Shown piece by piece: positions 1 to 7,091 of a DNA stretch of 64,000 nucleotides. A model generated the notes under the pieces. It worked only from the letters and a program-made list of their open reading frames with translations. It ran no database searches and had not been told where the DNA came from. Both the position numbers and the translations under genes were made by a program. The first letter of the stretch is position 1. Each line of letters opens with the position of its first letter. Source of the stretch: Sulfitobacter geojensis (lineage in GTDB: Bacteria; Pseudomonadota; Alphaproteobacteria; Rhodobacterales; Rhodobacteraceae); assembly GCF_000622325.1 (NCBI RefSeq), contig NZ_JASE01000002.1:124001-188000 (forward strand), read 5' to 3'.

Positions 1-612
1 CGCGAAGGAGACCAGCGCCGACAGCCAGCGCGCGAAGTAGTCCTTGGTGACCTCGAAGAGGGTCAGGAAAATCATCACCGGTGCGATCCCGATCAGAAGT
101 GCGATCATCAGGCGGGATGCCACGAGGATGAAGGCGGCCAGCCCGCCGAGGATCGAGAGCAAGAGGACCCCGACAATGTCGAGCATGGCCCCTGCCATCC
201 AGTTCAGCTCGGACCCAGCGGCGTTGAGATAGTCCCCTAGTTCCGCGATTAGCCGGTCAAACTCTTCTGCGAAAGTGCCAGAAGGGCCGGGAGTTCCACC
301 ACCAACGGAAGCAACCAGCGCACCCGCAATGCTGTCGATCCCGGCCAGGATGGCGGAGGAGAGGGCGTTGAACTGCACCCAGTTGGTTGCAAATATCCCG
401 ATGAGCCCGATCTTGACCGCGAGCCAGAATGCCGTGCGTCCGTCCATCGCCTTGTACTGGTAGATCATGTTCAGGAAAACGAGAACCACCACCAGCGTTG
501 TTCCCAGCACCAGAAGCGTGCCAACCGTTGCCGCAACCGATCCGAACTGGGTTTCTGCGGCGGTGTCGAGATAGCCCTGGGAGGTTTCAACGAAATAGGT
601 GACGACGCTCAT
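1..612 (-). CDS. virB6: VirB6-like T4SS inner-membrane channel protein (partial)
   Basis: The reading frame starts at ATG 612 and runs off the left edge, so only about 204 N-terminal residues are present. It shows a hydrophobic segment near residues 28-50, another near 60-80, and a strongly hydrophobic block near 145-190 followed by a conserved-looking FLTLFEVTKDYFARW stretch. This layout (periplasmic N-terminus, central loop, several membrane spans) fits the VirB6/TrbL family, which forms the inner-membrane platform of type IV secretion systems. It is the last visible gene of the virB operon, 12 bp after the preceding gene. In Agrobacterium virB6 sits in mid-operon, so its position after virB11 is a rearranged order. 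The family call rests on hydropathy and context. Confidence 0.8.
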   Translation of the reverse strand, partial: MSVVTYFVETSQGYLDTAAETQFGSVAATVGTLLVLGTTLVVVLVFLNMIYQYKAMDGRTAFWLAVKIGLIGIFATNWVQFNALSSAILAGIDSIAGALVASVGGGTPGPSGTFAEEFDRLIAELGDYLNAAGSELNWMAGAMLDIVGVLLLSILGGLAAFILVASRLMIALLIGIAPVMIFLTLFEVTKDYFARWLSALVSFA

Positions 613-624
613 CGGGGATCAGCC

Positions 625-1044
625 TTACCAATTGCCCGCGGCTTCGCAGATGGCCTTGGCGGCAGGGCGGGCGGCGTTGGCGCGGCGGTTGTAGGCGTCC
701 GAGGCCTGCAGCATCTCCCATCGTTCGCCACTCGCGTGGACCTCGCGAAACATCGCCTCGGCATCGTCCCAGGACGGGAACCGGATCTCGCAATTGCAGC
801 TGCCAGTCTCGACGATGCGCTCAAGGTTTTGGGCACGGTAGATGTCTTGGACCAGCACGCGCTGATAGGCTTGGCGCAGGGGGATTTCTTGCATCCAGCT
901 GAGTTCAGCGGGGCGGTCCGGACAGACATCGAAGCGGCGCTCCAAGGTAGGGACTAGGTCGCGCTCGGCGAACGCGGGGGTGAACGTCAGGCTGAGGCCG
1001 AGGGCGAGCGCAGCCAGGGCGAGGCGAAACCGCGTCACTCTCAT
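625..1044 (-). CDS. small secreted protein of the virB operon, unknown function
   Basis: This 139-residue protein begins with a clear Sec signal peptide (positively charged start, hydrophobic core, cleavage likely after TPAFA near residue 26). The mature part has three Cys-containing sites (FDVCPDR, GSCNCEIRF, KAICEA), suggesting disulfides in the periplasm. Its start overlaps the stop of the upstream DUF4177-like gene by four bases (ATGA), so it is translationally coupled inside the T4SS operon. I do not recognise a family. A periplasmic accessory of the secretion channel is the simplest reading, but this is inference from position and signal peptide only. Confidence 0.75.
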   Translation of the reverse strand: MRVTRFRLALAALALGLSLTFTPAFAERDLVPTLERRFDVCPDRPAELSWMQEIPLRQAYQRVLVQDIYRAQNLERIVETGSCNCEIRFPSWDDAEAMFREVHASGERWEMLQASDAYNRRANAARPAAKAICEAAGNW

Positions 1045-1235
1045 GCCGCGGTTCCAACTGTTGTCGTTTCGCGCTTCAGAAACACTGTGTGCCCGACATT
1101 GGCGAATTCCGAGGAGCTGATCGACACCACCTCCCAGCCTTCTGCACCTTTGGCATTCAGGCTGGCCTGCATGTCGGAAAGGCCGGTCTTACGAGTCATG
1201 GGAAAGGACAAGATATCGTATTCAAAGGTCTTCAT
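1041..1235 (-). CDS. DUF4177-like small protein
   Basis: The 64-residue product has the pattern MKTFEYDILSF...LNAKGAEGWEVVSISSS...VFLKRE, which matches the short DUF4177 fold (a beta strand, helix, then the GAEGWE motif and a closing strand ending in KR). It has no signal peptide, so it is probably cytoplasmic. It overlaps the virB11 stop by four bases and the following secreted-protein gene by four bases, so it is part of the virB operon. The function of DUF4177 proteins is unknown and its presence in a T4SS operon is not explained. Confidence 0.7.
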   Translation of the reverse strand: MKTFEYDILSFPMTRKTGLSDMQASLNAKGAEGWEVVSISSSEFANVGHTVFLKRETTTVGTAA

Positions 1236-2218
1236 GGGGAAGCTCCAATCTCAGTTGCGCCGGGCAGGTAGAATTCGGTGATGCCGCGTTTGCCGTCATG
1301 GCGACCGGCCTGGATGATCACATCGATGGAATTTTCGATGTACTGGATCATGTCGGCATAGGTCATCGGGATTTCGGTCTTGAGTGCCGCGATCGCGAGC
1401 CGCTGCACGGCGAGTTGCGGGGTTTCGGCATGCAGTGTGGTCATGGACCCGCCATGGCCGGTGTTGATGGCTTCCAGGAAGGTCATGGCCTCCTTGCCGC
1501 GCACCTCGCCCAGGATGATCCGGTCGGGGCGCATGCGCAGCGTGGCGGTGAGAAGCACATCTGCGGTCTGGAATTCCGCGTCGCGATTGGCGATGAGGGT
1601 CACGGCATTGGGCTGGGTCGGCAGAAGCTCGGCGGCTTCTTCGATGGTGACGATGCGTTCCTCGGCCGGCACATGGGCGAGGATCTTGCGCGCGGCCACG
1701 GTCTTGCCGGTGGAGGTGCCGCCCGAGACGATCATGTTGAGCTTGTTCTCGACGCAGAAGGCGAGCGCATCATCGATCAAACCCGCGGCCACCACTGCGC
1801 GCAAGGCGCGCTTTTTTTCGACGCGCAGGTCTTCGAGCTTGCGTTCTTTGCCATAGAGAAAGTCGAGCGCGATACCCTCGAGCGGCAGGCTTGAGAAGAA
1901 CCGCAGGCTTATCGACATGGCCGAGAGCACGGCGGGCGGGGTGATGACTTGTGCGCGGATCGGGCGCCCCTTGTAGGTAATCGATACCGAGACGATGGGG
2001 CGGTCCTTGCTCATCGTGGTATTGGCCGAGGAGGCGATCTGGTTGCCGAGGTCCCTGACCTGAACGCCCGTCAGCCTCTGGTCCAGCGCGCGCATGAAGT
2101 GATCGCCCTGGAACTCGCCCCAGCAGGTTCCGTCTGGGTTGATGCAAATCTCGATGACATCGTCGCGGGCGGCGGCGTCGATCCGGTCGAGCGAGGTTTG
2201 AAGATAGCTCAGCGACAT
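1232..2218 (-). CDS. virB11: VirB11 T4SS ATPase
   Basis: The product is a hexameric traffic ATPase that powers pilus assembly and substrate transfer at the inner face of the T4SS. I chose ATG 2218 (MSLSYLQTSLDRID) because it gives the usual length (328 residues) and lies 4 bp after the virB10 stop; a longer upstream extension in the same frame lies inside virB10 and is not family-like. The P-loop GGTSTGKT lies near residue 165, followed by an acidic Walker-B-like region (RMRPDRIILGEVRG) and the HGGSMTTLHAE block typical of VirB11/PulE ATPases. The N-terminal 110 residues form the VirB11 N-domain. All key motifs are intact. Confidence 0.95.
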   Translation of the reverse strand: MSLSYLQTSLDRIDAAARDDVIEICINPDGTCWGEFQGDHFMRALDQRLTGVQVRDLGNQIASSANTTMSKDRPIVSVSITYKGRPIRAQVITPPAVLSAMSISLRFFSSLPLEGIALDFLYGKERKLEDLRVEKKRALRAVVAAGLIDDALAFCVENKLNMIVSGGTSTGKTVAARKILAHVPAEERIVTIEEAAELLPTQPNAVTLIANRDAEFQTADVLLTATLRMRPDRIILGEVRGKEAMTFLEAINTGHGGSMTTLHAETPQLAVQRLAIAALKTEIPMTYADMIQYIENSIDVIIQAGRHDGKRGITEFYLPGATEIGASP

Positions 2219-2222
2219 GGGC

Positions 2223-3602
2223 TCAGAATATCTCCAGATCGCGGTCGACCATGACCGTGACGCGGGCGCCCTGGTCGACATAGATGACCGGGCCGATCGA
2301 GAGGTAATCGCCAATCACACTGTCCGTGGCATCGGCAAGATCATCGCCCACGTCTTCGAGCACATCCGCGGCGGTTTCGTCCTGCACATTTGCAGCGGCT
2401 GCACTAGGCGCGGCGGAGATCAGTGAAATCAGCGCGGCCGAGCCGAAGCGCTCGTCAAAGCGCGTGTCGACAAAGCCGGTGACGCCGGAGCGACCCAGTT
2501 CATCGCCCCCAAAAGAACTGATCTGGATGGTCTGGTTGTCGGGCAGAATGATCCGGTCCCAAGCGATCGTGACCCGGCGCTGCGCGATATCAACGCCCGA
2601 ACGATAGCGCCCGATGAGGCGGGATCCACGCGGGATCAAGAGCCGAGAACCGTCGAAACTGAACACGTCTTCGGAAACAACGGCCCGGGTCTGGCCGGGC
2701 AGAGAGCTGTCGAGGGCGGTTTCCATGACGGCCTGGATCATCGTGCCCTGGATGATCGTGTTGGAGGGGTTGGCGATGACCTCAGCTTGCGTCACCGAAG
2801 TGGGCAGCGCACCATTCAGCACAAAATCCGTCACTTCCCCAAAAGTCCGTTCGGTCAAAGCAGTTTCATTTGCGCCTGAGGTGCCGCCAAAGGCGATGGT
2901 GGGCGAGGTGATGCGGCGCTCCTGAAACGCGCGCTCCTCAGCAGCGCGGCGTTCAAGTTCCGCGAGCCGTCGTGCTTCTTCCTCGCGGCGCAGCCGTTCT
3001 TCTTCCCGCGCGCGCAACTCGTCCTCGGTGGGCCCGGTGGGTGCGGGGAGGGGGCGGTTGGCCTCGAGTTGGGCCAGTTCCAGATCCATGCGGAGTTGCT
3101 CAAGGCTGCGATCCCGCGCCGTCAGTTCGTCCTGGAATCGTTGCTGTGCGGCTTCCGAGGCGGCTTGGAGCGCAGCGATCTGAGCGGTCAGCGCGTCGAT
3201 CGCCTCTGCGGCGGCGGTGTCTTCCTCGACGACCGGTTCAGGGGCGTTGCGCAATTCCTCGATCTGAGCCTGCAGCGCGGTGATCTGCGCCAGAAGCTCC
3301 GCGTTGGGCTCGACTGGATCGGGTCCGACAAACACAACCTCGGGCTCGGGCGGGGGCAATGTCTCGATAGCGCCAAAGCCGTCCCCCTCGTTTTGGAAGA
3401 CGTCTGGTGTGGCCGTCGGCAAGGCTTCCTCTTCGTCGGGCTGTGAGAGGAGATAAAGCAGGGCACCACCTGCGCCGATGACGAGGACCACGATCAGCGC
3501 GAGAAGGGGCGACCGGCGCTGCGCCGCCGTGGGGGCGCGGGGACTGCCTTTCTCAAGGGCGGCGAGGCGTTTTTCCAGCTCGGTGTTCTCAGTATCGCTC
3601 AT
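2223..3602 (-). CDS. virB10: VirB10 T4SS envelope-spanning scaffold
   Basis: VirB10 spans both membranes and links the ATPases to the outer-membrane core. ATG 3602 (MSDTENTELEKRLAALE) overlaps the virB9 stop by four bases and gives 459 residues. A single membrane span (LLALIVVLVIGAGGALLYLL) lies near residues 30-50, followed by a Pro/Glu-rich stretch and a long coiled coil rich in Glu, Ala and Arg (about residues 95-240). The C-terminal TrbI/VirB10 domain runs from about 275 onward and includes the GTMIQAVMETALDSSLPG and RLLIPRGSRLIGRY blocks that are hallmarks of the family. The gene is intact. Confidence 0.95.
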   Translation of the reverse strand: MSDTENTELEKRLAALEKGSPRAPTAAQRRSPLLALIVVLVIGAGGALLYLLSQPDEEEALPTATPDVFQNEGDGFGAIETLPPPEPEVVFVGPDPVEPNAELLAQITALQAQIEELRNAPEPVVEEDTAAAEAIDALTAQIAALQAASEAAQQRFQDELTARDRSLEQLRMDLELAQLEANRPLPAPTGPTEDELRAREEERLRREEEARRLAELERRAAEERAFQERRITSPTIAFGGTSGANETALTERTFGEVTDFVLNGALPTSVTQAEVIANPSNTIIQGTMIQAVMETALDSSLPGQTRAVVSEDVFSFDGSRLLIPRGSRLIGRYRSGVDIAQRRVTIAWDRIILPDNQTIQISSFGGDELGRSGVTGFVDTRFDERFGSAALISLISAAPSAAAANVQDETAADVLEDVGDDLADATDSVIGDYLSIGPVIYVDQGARVTVMVDRDLEIF

Positions 3603-4297
3603 GAGGCGGCCTCCGCGGGCGGGATCGCCTCGATGCAGACCACCTCTTCGCCAAGTCGCAAGACCCATTGGCGGTTTACGCCGCTGACGCGGATCACGCC
3701 GTCTTCAGGAGTTTGCGTGTTGACCGTGCGCTCGTGGCCGCCCGCGTAGCGAAAGATCGCTGGCACAGGTGCGTTCCGCGGAAACGCGAAATACGTGAAC
3801 GTCCCGTCATCCCAGATGCGCGTTGGCGTGAACTCGGTCCGCGCGCTGGTGCCGTAATTGTAGTTCGGCGCTTGGGCGGCGATGGCCCGGGTCGGGCGCG
3901 CATCGTCCTCCGGATAGCGGAACTGCACCACATAGAAGGTCGGGCTGCGGACCTCCTCGACGTTGAAATAGTAGCTTCGCCTGTTCGTGTAGACCGTCAC
4001 ATTGGTATGCACCCCGCGCGCGACGGGCTTGATCGCGAAGGCCTGGCCGCCCGGCACGCCATCGATCTCAAACCCTTCCGTGTCGCCTGCGATAATCGAG
4101 CGGATGCTTTCGCCCTCGCCGAACTCGATGGTGGTCACATGGGTGAGCGACACGCTGAGACGGTAGACCTGACCCTCCTGGTAGCTGGCCAAGCGCACCC
4201 GATTGTCGTTGGGACCGCCACGCGGGATGGCTTCGGCGGCGACCAACCCCGGCAACAAAACGATAAGGACAACAAATGCAATTCGTACGGGAAACAA
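3599..4297 (-). CDS. virB9: VirB9 T4SS outer-membrane core protein
   Basis: This 232-residue protein starts with a signal peptide (hydrophobic run near residues 5-21, likely cleavage after VAAEA). The body has the beta-rich VirB9/CagX organisation: an N-terminal domain with NDNRVRLASYQEGQVYRL and a C-terminal domain with ARTEFTPTRIWDDGTFTYF, a very typical VirB9 signature. It forms the outer-membrane ring with VirB7 and VirB10. Its stop overlaps the virB10 start (ATGA) and it lies 2 bp after virB8, as expected for a tight virB8-9-10 block. Confidence 0.95.
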   Translation of the reverse strand: MFPVRIAFVVLIVLLPGLVAAEAIPRGGPNDNRVRLASYQEGQVYRLSVSLTHVTTIEFGEGESIRSIIAGDTEGFEIDGVPGGQAFAIKPVARGVHTNVTVYTNRRSYYFNVEEVRSPTFYVVQFRYPEDDARPTRAIAAQAPNYNYGTSARTEFTPTRIWDDGTFTYFAFPRNAPVPAIFRYAGGHERTVNTQTPEDGVIRVSGVNRQWVLRLGEEVVCIEAIPPAEAAS

Positions 4298-4299
4298 GA

Positions 4300-4953
4300 T
4301 CAGTTCTCCAATCTGTCGGAGCGGATGGAATATTCGAGCACGGTGAACCCAAACGGATTGGTCCAGACCTCATCGATGGACCGGCGGGTCTCGGGACGGA
4401 ACTCGAAGAGAAGGGTCGCGGTGAAGAGCCCGGTCTGGGTGCCGTTGATGGAGGTCAGCCGCTTGCGCAAGCGCACGGTGGCGCGGTTGGATCCGATCCG
4501 GTTGATGCTGAGGATTTCCACGTCGAGCCGGGCATTGGGGCCATAGACGGTCGGTGGATAGTTTTCATTTGCGCTGTTCCATATCTGGCGCAGCCTGCTC
4601 TCGGCGGCCCCGTCCGAGCGGCGCAGGACGCTGAGGATGCGCAGATCGTTATCGAGCTGATTGTAGATCTCCCGGTCGGTCACATAGCGGAAGACCTCCG
4701 CCTCGATGATCGCCTGGTTGGCGGTCACCGAGGAAGCGCCCACCGAGGCCTCGGGGAGTGCAAAGCCGGTGGCGGGATCATAGGGGACAACGACGGGGGG
4801 TGGGTCGACATCGAGGATCGCGACTGCTGCTGCGCTCAGACAGCCGATGATACCGAAGACAAGGCCCATCAGGCCAAGGCGTTGCCAGAGCCGTTCGCGG
4901 CGCAGCGCGCCATAGACCAGTTCTTCTTCGATGATTTCTTGTTCAGTCGCCAC
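4300..4953 (-). CDS. virB8: VirB8 T4SS assembly factor
   Basis: The 217-residue product has a short cytoplasmic N-terminus, one membrane span near residues 27-47 (LGLMGLVFGIIGCLSAAAVA) and a periplasmic NTF2-like domain. The family-typical segment ATGFALPEA followed by a Tyr/Asn-rich helix region (FRYVTDREIYN) is present. VirB8 nucleates assembly of the periplasmic part of the channel. It sits between the virB5-like gene and virB9 in the canonical order. Confidence 0.92.
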   Translation of the reverse strand: MATEQEIIEEELVYGALRRERLWQRLGLMGLVFGIIGCLSAAAVAILDVDPPPVVVPYDPATGFALPEASVGASSVTANQAIIEAEVFRYVTDREIYNQLDNDLRILSVLRRSDGAAESRLRQIWNSANENYPPTVYGPNARLDVEILSINRIGSNRATVRLRKRLTSINGTQTGLFTATLLFEFRPETRRSIDEVWTNPFGFTVLEYSIRSDRLEN

Positions 4954-4970
4954 CCGTCATGCCCCCACGA

Positions 4971-5783
4971 TCAGTCTGCCCGGAGGTCCGGCAACGTGAA
5001 ATCCATGAAGCGCTGCTCTTCGGCGATGGTGGCGGCATCGATCACGCCGCCGGTGCCATCGCCCACGGTCTGGATGGCTTCGAGTTGCCACATGGCGACC
5101 AGTGCAATGGCGAGCTCCGCGGTCACGCGCGTGTTGAGATCGACGCTTTGCTTGAGCTCTTCCATGTCGTCGATGAGCCCGACAAGGCGGTCGACCCGCT
5201 CGAGCGATTGGCCGGCATCCTCATAGCTGTTCTGGGCCGCCGCCGAGACAAGGGCACCGGTGGTGGCCTGCGTCGCCACGCGGTTGGCCCCGGGATTGCC
5301 GCTCGTGGCCATTTCCGAGAGGGTTTCATCGTCAAATCCGAGATCGGCCAGCACCCGATCCATCTGGGTTTCGATTTCGCCTGCGCCGGAGCCCGAGAGG
5401 CCCGAGAAATCTCCAGTCTTGATCGCCTCAATCGTGGCGAGGATGTCCCCGAACTCCTGGTCGAGCAGACCGTTCAACTCGTCTTCCATTTCCGTCCGGA
5501 TGATTTCTGGAAGCTCGGCGAGTCGGGTGAGCGCTTCATAGGTTCTTTGCAGCTCCGCGAGTTGATCCGTGAGTGTGGCAAGCTGTTCGCGGAGCTGCGT
5601 CAGCTGCTCGTTTTGCAGGATCTCGTCTTCGATCATCTGCCGCAGCTGCTGGATGTTTTGCGCGATGTTCTGGGTATCGACGACGGGCACGCCTTGCGCG
5701 AGGGCAGGGGATAGGGCGCCAAGATGCAGACCAACCCCAAGTGTCGTGGCCAAAGCTGTCCTCAAGAGCAGATGTCCCATCAT
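4971..5783 (-). CDS. virB5: VirB5-like T4SS pilus/periplasmic protein
   Basis: This 270-residue protein has a signal peptide (likely cleavage after SPALAQG near residue 30) and then an almost wholly helical body: NIAQNIQQLRQMIEDEILQ and QLTQLREQLATLTDQLAEL form heptad-like coiled coils. That is typical of VirB5/TraC minor pilins. The start overlaps the stop of the upstream transglycosylase by four bases. Its C-terminal end (NTR.TAELAIA...EEQRFMDFTLPDL) closely resembles the end of the upstream transglycosylase, and both mature proteins start QGVP. This suggests a duplicated scaffold (see findings). VirB5 is assigned from fold pattern and position. Confidence 0.8.
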   Translation of the reverse strand: MMGHLLLRTALATTLGVGLHLGALSPALAQGVPVVDTQNIAQNIQQLRQMIEDEILQNEQLTQLREQLATLTDQLAELQRTYEALTRLAELPEIIRTEMEDELNGLLDQEFGDILATIEAIKTGDFSGLSGSGAGEIETQMDRVLADLGFDDETLSEMATSGNPGANRVATQATTGALVSAAAQNSYEDAGQSLERVDRLVGLIDDMEELKQSVDLNTRVTAELAIALVAMWQLEAIQTVGDGTGGVIDAATIAEEQRFMDFTLPDLRAD

Positions 5784-6934
5784 TCAATCTCCCTGATCGT
5801 AAAATCCATGAACGCGCCTTCGGCCATGCGGGCGCTGGCCTGGGCCAGCTCTTCGGCGGAGAGTACGCGGGTGCGGGCGGCCTGAAGCCGGATGCGGGCA
5901 GCCACGAGACGCACGAGTTCGGCGCGGGCATAAGTGTTGAGCGCAACGCTCTCCTGCACATCCTCGGTCTCGGAAATCCGTTCGACGATATCCGCAATAC
6001 GCAGGGCGGCTTGCCTGATCGCGGCGGGTGAGTTGTTGCCATAGAAGGCCGCGCCGTGCCCAGTGAGCGAGAGGTTGGCATTGGCCAGAAGCGCGGGGTC
6101 GATCGTGCCAAGCGCTTCGATCCCGCCGATACGGGTCAAATAGAGGTTATAGCGTTCGGGGATCACCTGGACGTAGTGCTGGGTCTCGCGAAAGGGCGGA
6201 ACGCCGCCATACTCGAAAACCCGGCCGGGTCCGGCATTATAGGCCGCAAGGGCGTTGATGATGTTGCCATCGAATGTGTTGAGCTGGGTCGCGAGATAGC
6301 GCGCGCCGCCATGCACCTGCAGGTAAGGGCTGTCATAGTATTCCGGGTTTATGCCCAGATCGCTGGCCGTGCCCGGCATGATCTGGGTGAGGCCATAGGC
6401 GCCGACGGGAGAGCGTGCACCGATGGTGAAACGGCTTTCCTGCCAGATCAGCGCTTGCAGCAGCGCGCGCCATTGGACGGGGGAAAGCCCTGCGCGGCCA
6501 ACACCCGCAAAGCCGCTGGTCTCCTGAGCCACGCGGATGATGAGCTGCTCGATGGTCTCAGACACATCCCCGAACATCTGTTCACCGCCGGGATTGGGAT
6601 CTATCTGGCCCGTGCCATAGACCGCCGCCACCGAGCGGTCGGGATCCCCGCTGCCGCTTTCCAGCCCCGAGACCATGGCGGGCAGGCCCTGACCGCCGAA
6701 GCTGGTCTGGGCATCGAGGATGCGTCGGAGGGTTTCCAGCTGCTCCCGTTCGATCTCGGCGATGAGTTCGCGCACGGCAAGCTTGTCCGCCTGAACTGCC
6801 AAGTCTGCTTCGCGATCGCCGGTCTCGACGATGTCACGCGCGGTCAGCCCACTGTCATTGGTCGGCACGCCTTGAGACAAGACGAGACCGGGCAGCAGGC
6901 AAAACGCGAGGATATGAGGCAGGCTAGACTTCAA
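5780..6934 (-). CDS. lytic transglycosylase with VirB5-like flanks
   Basis: The 384-residue protein has a signal peptide (about residues 1-20, ending LVLSQG), a helical stretch to about 60, then a central SLT domain. The catalytic Glu is E166 in LIWQESRF, followed by GAYGLTQIMPGTA and the AAYNAGPGRV block that close the active-site cleft. The enzyme would open peptidoglycan for the secretion channel. The C-terminal 60 residues (ALNTYARAELVRLV...FMDFTIREI) match the C-terminus of the neighbouring VirB5-like protein, so the SLT domain appears inserted between VirB5-like ends. A second transglycosylase, the VirB1 candidate, lies further upstream in the operon. The gene overlaps the small lipoprotein gene by 11 bp. 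Confidence 0.9.
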   Translation of the reverse strand: MKSSLPHILAFCLLPGLVLSQGVPTNDSGLTARDIVETGDREADLAVQADKLAVRELIAEIEREQLETLRRILDAQTSFGGQGLPAMVSGLESGSGDPDRSVAAVYGTGQIDPNPGGEQMFGDVSETIEQLIIRVAQETSGFAGVGRAGLSPVQWRALLQALIWQESRFTIGARSPVGAYGLTQIMPGTASDLGINPEYYDSPYLQVHGGARYLATQLNTFDGNIINALAAYNAGPGRVFEYGGVPPFRETQHYVQVIPERYNLYLTRIGGIEALGTIDPALLANANLSLTGHGAAFYGNNSPAAIRQAALRIADIVERISETEDVQESVALNTYARAELVRLVAARIRLQAARTRVLSAEELAQASARMAEGAFMDFTIREIE

Positions 6935-7091
6935 TGTCGCCCTCCGGCGCGCCGAGCGGTGCGAAGTGGCAATCCTGGGCTGTCGCTGCCGTCGAGGCGA
7001 GAAAGGAAAAGCAATTGGCCTGCGGCTCCCGATACTGGGTGCAGGAGGCCAGCGCGCCGAGCGCAGCCAAAGCGATAAGAATACGGATCAT
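6924..7091 (-). CDS. VirB7-like small lipoprotein (55 residues)
   Basis: Translation of the minus strand from ATG 7091 to TAG 6924 gives a 55-residue protein with a short hydrophobic signal and a lipobox LASC near residues 14-17, followed by TQYREPQANC. VirB7 proteins are short outer-membrane lipoproteins that stabilise VirB9, and one is expected in a virB operon. The ATG overlaps the virB4 stop (ATGA) and the 3-prime end overlaps the next gene by 11 bp. There are two further cysteines (C27 and C41) that could bond to VirB9. The function is inferred from size, lipobox and place. Confidence 0.75.
   Translation of the reverse strand: MIRILIALAALGALASCTQYREPQANCFSFLASTAATAQDCHFAPLGAPEGDIEV

Noticed and set aside
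6056..7078. Plus-strand open frame of 340 codons
   Set aside because: It is antisense to the transglycosylase gene and has no recognisable domain.
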